5,042 nt of DNA from an uncultured Pseudomonas sp. (GTDB taxonomy: Bacteria > Pseudomonadota > Gammaproteobacteria > Pseudomonadales > Pseudomonadaceae), in NCBI GenBank assembly GCA_937863915.1, contig CALMID010000550.1, positions 1-5,042 of the forward strand, written 5' to 3'. A program made the position numbers and the translations under genes. Below are positions 1-5,042 of this stretch, one piece after another. The notes under the pieces were generated by a model that was not told where the DNA came from, searched no databases, and saw only the letters and a program-made list of their open reading frames with translations. Every line of letters begins with the position of its first letter. The first letter of the stretch is position 1.

Positions 1-852
1 CACGGGCAGGGCTGCGGCCTGGCCGGGCAGCAGCACGGAGAGGGTGGCGAACATACCCGGCAGCAGCTTGCCCTGCGGGTTGGGCAACTGGGCGCGGACC
101 TGCAGGTTGCGCGTGCTGTCCTCGACCCTGGGGTTGAGGGCGACGATCTCGGCCTTGAACTGTTCGTCCGGGTAGGCGGCCACGCTGACCTCGACCTGCT
201 GGCCGACGGCCAGCTTGGGCGCGGCCTGCTCGGGCAGGTAGAAGTCGATGAACAGCTGCGACAGGTCCTGCAGGGTGGCGATCACGGTGCTGGTGCTGAC
301 GAAGTCGCCGACATCCACCTGGCGGATACCGATGGTGCCGCTGAACGGCGCATGCAGGCGCTTCTTGTCCAGGCTGGCCTGCAACTGGGCGACGCTGGCC
401 TCGGCCTTGAGCAGCTCGGCGTTGAGGCGGTCGAACTCGCTCTTGGAGATGGCCTGCTTGGCGGCCAGGTTCTTGCCGCGTTCGAACTCGACCCGCGCCA
501 GGCCGCGCACGGCGATGGCGGTCTGCAGAATGGCGCGCTCCACTGCACTGTCCAGTTGCAGCAGCGGCTGGCCCTGACTGACCTGCTCACCGGACTGGAA
601 CAGCAGTTCGCGCACGGTGCCGTCGACCTCGGTGCTGAGGTCGACGCCCTGGAACGCCTTGAGCGTACCGATGGCCGGCATGCGGGCCTGCCACGGGCGC
701 TGCTCGGCGGGCGCCGCCGACACATTGATGGCCGGCTGCGGTGCGGAGAACATCTGCACCTGCTGGTAGATGGAGAAGCCTTTGTAGGCAGCGAGAGCGA
801 GAACCACCACGAGGGTGATCCCCAGCATGATGAGCATGCGACGGCGCAACAT
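1..852 (-). CDS. RND efflux pump periplasmic adaptor (membrane fusion protein, HlyD/AcrA family), MexV/MexH-like, C-terminus cut by the window edge
   Basis: This is the periplasmic adaptor that links an inner-membrane RND drug/proton antiporter to an outer-membrane channel. The reading frame stays open for 284 codons from an ATG at 852 to the window edge. Full-length relatives have about 360-390 residues, so roughly a quarter is missing. Residues 6-22 (IMLGITLVVVLALA) form an N-terminal membrane anchor or signal after an Arg-rich start. Residues 59-100 (PAIGTLKAFQGVDLSTEVDG, then VSQGQPLLQLD) are the first half of the lipoyl domain. Residues 102-163 form the alpha-helical hairpin. Residues 167-197 (LHAPFSGTIGIRQVDVGDFV) are the second lipoyl half, and 198 onward (FIDFYLPEQ) begins the beta-barrel. 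An AAGGA SD at 861-865 sits 8 bases before the ATG. Later in-frame ATGs (codons 6 and 9) lack comparable sites. The matching RND transporter gene should lie downstream, outside the window. By sequence character and neighbourhood it resembles Pseudomonas MexV, but the substrate and exact orthology cannot be settled here. Confidence 0.93.
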   Translation of the reverse strand, partial: MLRRRMLIMLGITLVVVLALAAYKGFSIYQQVQMFSAPQPAINVSAAPAEQRPWQARMPAIGTLKAFQGVDLSTEVDGTVRELLFQSGEQVSQGQPLLQLDSAVERAILQTAIAVRGLARVEFERGKNLAAKQAISKSEFDRLNAELLKAEASVAQLQASLDKKRLHAPFSGTIGIRQVDVGDFVSTSTVIATLQDLSQLFIDFYLPEQAAPKLAVGQQVEVSVAAYPDEQFKAEIVALNPRVEDSTRNLQVRAQLPNPQGKLLPGMFATLSVLLPGQAAALPV

Positions 853-865
853 GATGCGAATCCTT

Positions 866-898
866 GGCCTGAAAAAAAGGGGCAGTTTGGAGCAGGCC
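866..898 (-). repeat. 6-bp inverted repeat in the leader of the efflux adaptor gene
   Basis: On the minus strand a GGCCTG arm (893-898) and a CAGGCC arm (866-871) form a perfect 6-bp inverted repeat. The 21-base loop contains CCCC followed by seven T residues. The downstream arm ends next to the AAGGA SD of the adaptor gene. It could be a leader stem or an operator half-site pair. It is short enough to be chance, and no function is claimed. Confidence 0.3.
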
Positions 899-902
899 GT
901 GA

Positions 903-931
903 ACGTTATGCGCAGTTGTCCGCCAAGTCAA
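903..931 (-). promoter_or_regulatory. candidate sigma70-type promoter for the efflux adaptor gene
   Basis: Read on the minus strand, TTGACT (926-931) matches the -35 consensus at 5 of 6 positions. A 17-base spacer follows, then TAACGT (903-908), which matches the -10 consensus at only 3 of 6. Shifting by two bases gives CATAAC, which fits better (4 of 6) but with a 15-base spacer. A T6 run lies directly upstream of the -35. The predicted start near 896 would leave a leader of about 45 bases. The strong -35 and weak -10 would suit an activator-dependent or low-level promoter. Confidence 0.35.
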
Positions 932-956
932 AAAACAGGCTTTGCAAGAGGTGTCC

Positions 957-978
957 GAAGGCGCAGAAGTGCGCCTCC
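957..978 (-). terminator. hairpin just after the chemoreceptor gene; possible weak terminator or 3'-end stabilising stem
   Basis: The minus strand has AGGCGCA, a CTTC loop, and TGCGCCT. This is a perfect 7-bp stem, extended to 9 bp on RNA by a G-U and a C-G pair, beginning about 15 bases after the chemoreceptor stop. It is GC-rich with a tight tetraloop, but no U-run follows directly. The nearest T6 run is at 930-935, about 20 bases further on. It is therefore not a classical intrinsic terminator. It may stabilise the 3' end, act with Rho, or be bidirectional. The next 140-base gap down to 853 contains no gene that I can see. Confidence 0.4.
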
Positions 979-992
979 AGAGTCGGAGCCAA

Positions 993-2618
993 CTACATCT
1001 GCAAACGCGCGCTGACCAGCCCCAGCTGTTGTGAGAGATCGCCCAGCACCTGGCTGGCGGCATGGGTGCGCTGCACGGTGTCCTGATTGCTGTGGGCGAT
1101 GGCCGTGATCTCGGTGAGGTTCTGTGAAATATCCTCGGCCACCGAGGTCTGCTCCTCGGCGGCGGTGGCGATCTGCCGGTTCATGTCGCGGATCGATTCC
1201 ACCGCGCGGGTGATCTGCTGCAGCATGGCGCCGGCTTCGGTGACCTGGGTCACGCCATCCTCGCTGCGCTGCTGACCACCCTCGATGGCGCGCACGGCGT
1301 TGAGCGCACCGTTCTGCACCGTATCGATGATCTGGTGGATCTCGGCCGTGGACTCGGCGGTGCGCTGGGCCAGGGTACGTACCTCGTCGGCGACCACGGC
1401 AAAACCGCGGCCGGCGTCACCGGCGCGGGCGGCCTCGATGGCGGCGTTGAGGGCCAGCAGATTGGTCTGTTCGGCGATGCCACGGATGACTTCCAGCACC
1501 TTGCCGATACGTCCGCTGTCCTCTTCCAGGCGGCGGATCACCGCCGTGGTGTTGCTGATCTCGCCGCGGATGGCGGTGATGGTTTCGATGGTGGCCTGCA
1601 TCACCCGGCCGCCCTGGCGGGCCGAGGTGTCGGCGGCATCGGCGGCGTGGGCCGCATCGGCCGCATGGCGCGCCACTTCCTGAGCGGTGGCGGACATTTC
1701 CTGCATGGCCGTGGCGACCTGATCGGTACGGTCGAACTGTTCGCTGACGCCCTGGGTCATCAGGGTGGCGATGGCGTTCAGGTTGCCACTGGCGCTGTCC
1801 AGTTCGCGGGTGCTGTGGCGCAACTGCTGGCAGGCGTCTGCCATGAAGTCACGCAGCAGGTTGGCGGCCTCGGTCAGGCGGCCGATTTCATCGCGACGAT
1901 GGTTGTCCAGGCGCTGGCCGATCAGGCCGCGGCTGAGCTGTTCGAGATGGCCGGTCAGCTTGCCGATCGGCAGCAGCAGGGTGCGGTTGACCAGCCACAG
2001 GCTGAGCCCGGCGATGATCAGCGCGGTGACGATGAGAATGGCGATGCCGATGCTGATGGTGCTGCTGGCACTGTCGGCCAGTTGCTTGGCCTCGGCGTTG
2101 CTCTGCAGGTGCAGTTGCTCGACCAGGGCGCTCATCTGTTCGCTGGTGGCGCGGTCGATGCCTTTGACCGCGGCATCACCGGCCTTGCTCTCGCCATTGG
2201 CGGCGAGGAAGGCTTCACGCCCCTTGCGGTAGGCCTGGCCCATGCTGCTGTGTGCAGTCTTCAGGCTGTCGACCTGCTGCTGGAGTTTGCCGTCCAGGCC
2301 AGGCAGGGCGAGCAGTTCGCCGAGGGTTTCCTGAACCTTGGTTTCCTGGCTGGTAAAGCCACTCCAGTGCTTGTCCAGCGCCGCCGGGTCACTGCCACGC
2401 AGCAGCACGTTCTTCCATTCCTGGACCTGTACCTTGAATTCGACATTGGCCTTGTCCACCAGACTGGCAGTTTTGACCTCATGCAGGATCAGGTGCTGGT
2501 AGGCCTGGATGTTGCCGGACAGGAACTGGAAGCAACCCAGGGCAATCAGCAGCATCAGCAGCAGACTGCCGCCAAGCAGCAGCAGGCTTTGGGTGCGCAG
2601 CGAGAATTGGTTGAGCAC
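993..2618 (-). CDS. methyl-accepting chemotaxis protein (transmembrane chemoreceptor)
   Basis: This 541-residue inner-membrane receptor controls the CheA/CheW signalling complex. Residues 11-33 form the first membrane segment, 34-186 a mostly helical periplasmic sensor, and 188-210 the second membrane segment. A HAMP linker follows at about 211-263, with its conserved Pro217 and DEIGRL (243-248). The cytoplasmic coiled coil fills the rest. Its hairpin tip is nearly textbook: IAEQTNLLALNAAIEAARAG from 381, then a GRGFAVVADEVR segment, with AGD replacing the usual AGE. Probable methylation segments are around QEMSATAQE (306-314) and ATAAEEQTSVAE (484-495). The sensor has a VQEWKNVLLRG motif (65-75) seen in related receptors, but I cannot assign a ligand. 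The tail ends in ARLQM, with no CheR-binding pentapeptide. The start is GTG, with an AGAGGG SD 8 bases upstream; the next in-frame Met (residue 22) lies inside the membrane helix. This is a single complete gene, separate from its neighbours. Confidence 0.97.
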   Translation of the reverse strand: MLNQFSLRTQSLLLLGGSLLLMLLIALGCFQFLSGNIQAYQHLILHEVKTASLVDKANVEFKVQVQEWKNVLLRGSDPAALDKHWSGFTSQETKVQETLGELLALPGLDGKLQQQVDSLKTAHSSMGQAYRKGREAFLAANGESKAGDAAVKGIDRATSEQMSALVEQLHLQSNAEAKQLADSASSTISIGIAILIVTALIIAGLSLWLVNRTLLLPIGKLTGHLEQLSRGLIGQRLDNHRRDEIGRLTEAANLLRDFMADACQQLRHSTRELDSASGNLNAIATLMTQGVSEQFDRTDQVATAMQEMSATAQEVARHAADAAHAADAADTSARQGGRVMQATIETITAIRGEISNTTAVIRRLEEDSGRIGKVLEVIRGIAEQTNLLALNAAIEAARAGDAGRGFAVVADEVRTLAQRTAESTAEIHQIIDTVQNGALNAVRAIEGGQQRSEDGVTQVTEAGAMLQQITRAVESIRDMNRQIATAAEEQTSVAEDISQNLTEITAIAHSNQDTVQRTHAASQVLGDLSQQLGLVSARLQM

Positions 2619-2626
2619 GATGAAAT

Positions 2627-2685
2627 CCCTCTCAAGTTGAAGATGCCAGTATAGGTCGGTACCGGCGGCTGCAACTTGAGGAGGG
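2627..2685 (-). repeat. 13-bp inverted repeat with one bulge that covers the ribosome binding site of the chemoreceptor gene
   Basis: On the minus strand the upstream arm is CCCTCCTCAAGTTG (2672-2685) and the downstream arm is CAACTTGAGAGGG (2627-2639). They pair over 13 bases with a single unpaired C, across a 32-base loop. The downstream arm contains the whole AGAGGG SD of the GTG-started receptor gene. The upstream arm carries CCTCCT, which resembles the anti-SD tail of 16S rRNA. The upstream arm overlaps the -35 of the candidate local promoter, so only transcripts entering from the DUF1513 gene would carry both arms. The pairing is directly visible; a translational role is inferred. Confidence 0.6.
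2653..2679 (-). promoter_or_regulatory. candidate FliA (sigma28) flagellar-class promoter for the chemoreceptor gene
   Basis: Read on the minus strand, TCAAGTTG (2672-2679) matches the sigma28 -35 element TAAAGTT at 6 of 7 positions. An 11-base spacer, the usual length, follows. ACCGACCT (2653-2660) keeps the CCGA core of the -10 element GCCGATAA. Transcription would start near 2645, about 27 bases before the GTG. Many motility receptors are FliA-controlled, which fits. A TATACT (2648-2653), a good sigma70 -10, overlaps the end of this element but has no convincing -35 at 16-18 bases. Either factor, or both, may be used. Confidence 0.45.
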
Positions 2686-2693
2686 TTTGCGGC

Positions 2694-3788
2694 TCAGGCC
2701 ACGCGCAAATGGTTGTCCCACAGCGCTGCAGGCAACTGCAGGGGCGTGCTGTCGATGAATTTTTTATGACAGTCGATCAGGCGGCAGCGCGCCTGCCCGG
2801 AGGTGGCGACGAAGCCCTGCGGCACGGCGGCGACGCCCGCGCAGTCCGGCAGGGGCAGGTCCAGGCGCAGCTCGGCACTGTCCAGGTCCCAGATCAGCAG
2901 GCGGTTGCCGCGTGGAGCGCTGGCGGCCAGCAGGCGCAGTTCGCTGTGCACGGCCACGCTGGCGGTGTACTGGCTCATCGCCTGCCACTGCGGCGGGGCC
3001 ATGGGGAAGGGCTGCAGGGCCTGGCCGGGCCGCTTGATGGCGAGCAGGTCGCTGCGTTCGCCGGGCTCGCCTTCGTATTGCTGCGAACTGACCACGGTGC
3101 CGTCGCTGGCCACGGCCAGATGGCGGATGCTGTTGAGCGGCTGGGCCAGGCGGTCACGGCTGAGCAGCCGGCCCTGGCGGTCGAGCAGGACCAGGCTGGA
3201 GTCCATGGCATCGAGGTTCATCGCCTCGCGGCTTTCGGCTTCGGTGCGGATGCCGCCGTTGGCCACCACCAGGGTTTCGCCATCCGGCATCCACAGCAGC
3301 TGGTGGGGGCCGATGCCGTGGGTCGACAGTTCATGGCTGCGCTCAAGGCGCCCCTGGCTGACGCGGTAGACCCCGAGCACGCCACGGCCCGGATCACGGG
3401 TGTCGTTTTCGGTGCTGTATAGCCAGTCGCCCGAGTGATGAAACACGGCGTGGCCATAGAAGTGCCGGTTGGCCGGTGAGTCCAGGGTCTGCACCAGGCG
3501 GCCGTCGCGGGTGTCGATCAGGTAGCTCTGGGTACCGGGACGACGGGCGACGAACAGGGCCAGGGACAGGTAGGGGTGGGGCACCACATCATGGCAGCGC
3601 TGCGCCACCTCGGTGGCAAAGCGCTGGCTGCCATCCAGACCGTAGCCCACCGCATAGTGGCGGCCCTGGCTGTCGTTGCGGGCCGACAGCAGCAGTGGCT
3701 GGCCGTCGCGGCGGCCCAGCTGCCAGCCGGCCAGCAGGGCACCGCCGAACAGACCGGCGCCGAGACCGAGGAAGGTGCGGCGCTGCAT
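2694..3788 (-). CDS. DUF1513 family protein, Tat-exported beta-propeller
   Basis: This 364-residue protein belongs to the DUF1513 family (PF07433), a predicted WD40/YVTN-like beta-propeller of unknown biochemical role. The N-terminus QRRTFLGLGAG (2-12) with a following hydrophobic stretch to about residue 21 is a twin-arginine signal, so it is probably exported folded. Family blocks are in order: HDVVPHP (66-72), RHFYGHAVF (108-116), YSTENDTRDPGRGVLGVY (124-141), GIGPHQLLWMPDG (158-170), VVANGGIRTE (174-183), NLDAMDSSLVLLD (191-203), IRHLAVASDGTV (221-232), QQYEGEPG (236-243) and the C-terminal WDNHL (357-361). It starts one base after the imelysin stop, with a GGAG SD (3795-3798) inside the end of that gene, so the two should be translationally coupled. 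The family often sits beside imelysins and DUF1111 cytochromes in iron-related clusters. Its ligand is unknown, and the length and motifs look intact. Confidence 0.92.
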   Translation of the reverse strand: MQRRTFLGLGAGLFGGALLAGWQLGRRDGQPLLLSARNDSQGRHYAVGYGLDGSQRFATEVAQRCHDVVPHPYLSLALFVARRPGTQSYLIDTRDGRLVQTLDSPANRHFYGHAVFHHSGDWLYSTENDTRDPGRGVLGVYRVSQGRLERSHELSTHGIGPHQLLWMPDGETLVVANGGIRTEAESREAMNLDAMDSSLVLLDRQGRLLSRDRLAQPLNSIRHLAVASDGTVVSSQQYEGEPGERSDLLAIKRPGQALQPFPMAPPQWQAMSQYTASVAVHSELRLLAASAPRGNRLLIWDLDSAELRLDLPLPDCAGVAAVPQGFVATSGQARCRLIDCHKKFIDSTPLQLPAALWDNHLRVA

Positions 3789-3789
3789 G

Positions 3790-4845
3790 TCAGTCTCCGT
3801 CGTGGGCGTTGAAGCCGAGCTGGATGTTCAGTGCCTTGGCCAGTTGGCTGGCATGCAGCTGGTGCAGGCGGCTCAGGCTGTCATAGAACGCATTGAGGCG
3901 CTCACGCCCGGCGGCGTCCTTGAGCAGCACGTCCAGCGGCTGGTCGAGGGCCTTGAACTGGGCCTGGGTGTCCAGCCAGGCCTGGTCGATCTGCTCGGCA
4001 AGGCTCTGTTGGGCACTGGGCAGCAACTGACGCAGGCTGCCTTCTTCACTGCCCTGCCAGAGTGTCTGGGCGCTGCCGAGGCTGGCACCGATCAGCGCCA
4101 GCGAGGCCTGACTGCGCCAGGCTTCGGCCTGGTACGGCTGCGGCTGGCCCTTGCTCTGCCGGCCGAGCGGAGTGCCGAGCTTCTTCTTCAGCAGTTCCAG
4201 GGCATTGACCTGGGTGCGCAGCAATTCGGCCACGGCTTCCTGGCCATCGGCAAAGCGGGCATTGGGGAACTGGCTGAGCTGGGCGAGCATGCCGTCTTTG
4301 GCTTGCCACTGTTCCAGCACGCGGCCGGCCAGCTGCTGCTGATGGGTGGCGATGCCGGTCAGCAGGGGGCAGTAGCGTGCCTTCTGTTCGGCCTGGCTGA
4401 GGTCGATGGCCTGATCGAACAGTACGTATTCGTAGGCGCTCAGGCCCTGAACCACCACGCTGGCCGAGTCCAGGTCGGCCTGGACCAACTGCGGCTTGCT
4501 GGTGAGCAGCGCCTCGACCTGGCGCTGCACCAGGTTCTTTTTGTCCGGCCAGAACTGCACCTGCCAGGCCAGGTTGCCTTCGCTCAGGGGGCCGACGGCC
4601 AGCGGCTGCAGGGCCGCCCAGTGCTGCTGCACGGTCAGCAGCTGCTGGCGGGCCTGGGTCAGGTCGGCGCTGCCCTGGCAGAATGTGGCGGCGCTCTGGC
4701 CCAGCTGTTGATTGGCCTGCAGCCAGGCCTGGTAGGCCGGCAGCACCTGCTGCGTGGCCAGTTGCCGGCTGATGCTGGCCTGGTCCGGCGCCGGGTTGCA
4801 GGCGGCCAGGGTCAGGCAGGAGAGGGCGAGCAGAGTCTTGCGCAT
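3790..4845 (-). CDS. imelysin family (peptidase M75-like) lipoprotein
   Basis: This 351-residue protein is anchored to the envelope by a lipid. MRKTLLALSC starts a short signal peptide, and the lipobox LAAC puts the lipidated Cys at 16, followed by Asn, so outer-membrane sorting is likely. Imelysin hallmarks are VLPAYQAWL (34-42), FWPDKKN (98-104), EAWRSQASLALIGA (241-254) and a C-terminal LGFNAHDGD (343-351). The family takes part in iron uptake or iron-linked processes; some members bind metal through GxHxxE. Here the corresponding site reads GLSAYE (134-139), with Ser in place of His, so metal binding or peptidase activity is doubtful. Cys56 and Cys159 could form a disulfide. The ATG at 4845 is chosen because it yields the lipoprotein signal and has a GGAG SD at 4851-4854. 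An open frame continues to 5010, but that stretch lies inside the upstream gene and reads as nonsense. It follows the oxidoreductase by 10 bases and precedes DUF1513 by one. Confidence 0.93.
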   Translation of the reverse strand: MRKTLLALSCLTLAACNPAPDQASISRQLATQQVLPAYQAWLQANQQLGQSAATFCQGSADLTQARQQLLTVQQHWAALQPLAVGPLSEGNLAWQVQFWPDKKNLVQRQVEALLTSKPQLVQADLDSASVVVQGLSAYEYVLFDQAIDLSQAEQKARYCPLLTGIATHQQQLAGRVLEQWQAKDGMLAQLSQFPNARFADGQEAVAELLRTQVNALELLKKKLGTPLGRQSKGQPQPYQAEAWRSQASLALIGASLGSAQTLWQGSEEGSLRQLLPSAQQSLAEQIDQAWLDTQAQFKALDQPLDVLLKDAAGRERLNAFYDSLSRLHQLHASQLAKALNIQLGFNAHDGD

Positions 4846-4855
4846 GGGGGCTCCG

Positions 4856-5042
4856 TTACAGGGAATCGAGGAAGGCCAGCAGGGCCTCGCGCTCATCGCG
4901 GCTGAAATGACTGACGGCATCGCGGGCAGCCTGGGCTTCGCCGCCATGCCAGAAAATGGCTTCGAGCAGATTACGCGCCCGGCCATCGTGAAGGAATTGG
5001 GTATGGCCACTGACCTGCTGGGTCAGGCCGATGCCCCACAGC
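4856..5042 (-). CDS. di-heme c-type oxidoreductase, DUF1111 family (thiol oxidoreductase-like), C-terminal fragment only
   Basis: The last 61 codons of a gene entering from the right edge end in TAA at 4856-4858; the 5' part is outside the window. The fragment begins LWGIGLTQQVSGHTQFLHDG and continues RARNLLEAIFWHGGEA, then ends with EALLAFLDSL. These are the conserved C-terminal blocks of DUF1111 proteins, which are MauG/cytochrome c peroxidase-like di-heme proteins of about 450-500 residues. The HTQFLHDGRA segment corresponds to the last conserved turn around the C-terminal heme domain. The CXXCH heme sites cannot be seen here, so heme binding is inferred from the family. It is the first gene of the visible part of the operon and is followed after 10 bases by the imelysin lipoprotein, a common partnership in Pseudomonas. 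The frame is intact up to the stop. Confidence 0.88.
   Translation of the reverse strand, partial: LWGIGLTQQVSGHTQFLHDGRARNLLEAIFWHGGEAQAARDAVSHFSRDEREALLAFLDSL

Noticed and set aside
872..885. T7 run after CCCC (minus strand) as an intrinsic terminator
   Set aside because: No GC-rich hairpin directly precedes the run. The run lies inside the loop of a small repeat and just upstream of the adaptor's SD.
352..1086. 244-codon plus-strand open frame spanning the adaptor and the gap
   Set aside because: It crosses a real gene, an intergenic gap and the end of the receptor, with no domain. The minus-strand adaptor frame explains the coding signal.
2648..2653. TATACT as an independent sigma70 promoter for the chemoreceptor
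   Set aside because: No acceptable -35 hexamer is found at 16-18 bases, so it is recorded only as an alternative to the sigma28 element.
1335..2654. 439-codon plus-strand open frame antisense to the chemoreceptor
   Set aside because: Its translation is low-complexity Gly/Ala/Gln/Asp text with no recognisable domain, and it mirrors a textbook receptor gene on the other strand. Long antisense frames are expected in GC-rich DNA.
2759..2765. A6 run near the end of the DUF1513 gene as a programmed frameshift site
   Set aside because: The run is read as two Lys codons preceded by T, which does not fit the slippery heptamer phase. The frame continues through the conserved C-terminal WDNHL.
2676..3422. 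248-codon plus-strand open frame antisense to the DUF1513 gene
   Set aside because: It is another high-GC shadow frame; the minus strand carries the conserved DUF1513 blocks throughout.
3676..4905. 409-codon plus-strand open frame antisense to the imelysin gene
   Set aside because: It is a compositional shadow of a well-supported minus-strand gene, with no family motif and no SD site.
4846..5010. 55-residue N-terminal extension of the imelysin protein from an ATG at 5010
   Set aside because: The extension lies in another frame of the di-heme oxidoreductase gene and would bury the lipoprotein signal. The start at 4845 has an SD and a perfect lipobox.

Overview
The window looks like a chromosomal segment of a gamma-proteobacterium, most likely Pseudomonas or a close relative. 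The evidence is high GC content with strongly G/C-biased third codon positions, good Shine-Dalgarno (SD) sites, a Pseudomonas-type chemoreceptor, and a gene order (di-heme oxidoreductase, imelysin-like lipoprotein, DUF1513 protein, then an RND efflux adaptor) that I recall from Pseudomonas genomes. All five genes read on the minus strand, so transcription runs from high to low coordinates. Two genes are cut by the window edges.

In transcription order, 5042-4856 is the last 61 codons of a DUF1111-type di-heme c-type oxidoreductase. Ten bases later comes an imelysin-family lipoprotein (4845-3790), and one base after its stop comes a Tat-exported DUF1513 beta-propeller protein (3788-2694). The very short gaps and embedded SD sites indicate one translationally coupled operon. 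It encodes three exported proteins of the kind found in iron- or heme-linked periplasmic clusters.

A 75-base gap (2693-2619) separates this operon from a complete methyl-accepting chemotaxis protein gene (2618-993, GTG start). The gap holds a FliA/sigma28-like promoter candidate. It also holds a 13-bp inverted repeat, with one bulged base, that buries the receptor's SD. Read-through RNA from the operon could form this stem, but RNA started at the local promoter could not. After the receptor, a 140-base gap (992-853) holds a hairpin, a sigma70-like promoter candidate and a small inverted repeat. It leads into an RND efflux periplasmic adaptor (852 to beyond position 1), whose pump gene would be expected just outside the window.

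No RNA gene, insertion sequence, CRISPR array or phage feature was seen. The points most worth a second look are the SD-sequestering repeat, the imelysin protein with Ser where the family's GxHxxE motif has His, and a chemoreceptor placed between an iron/heme-type operon and an efflux operon.
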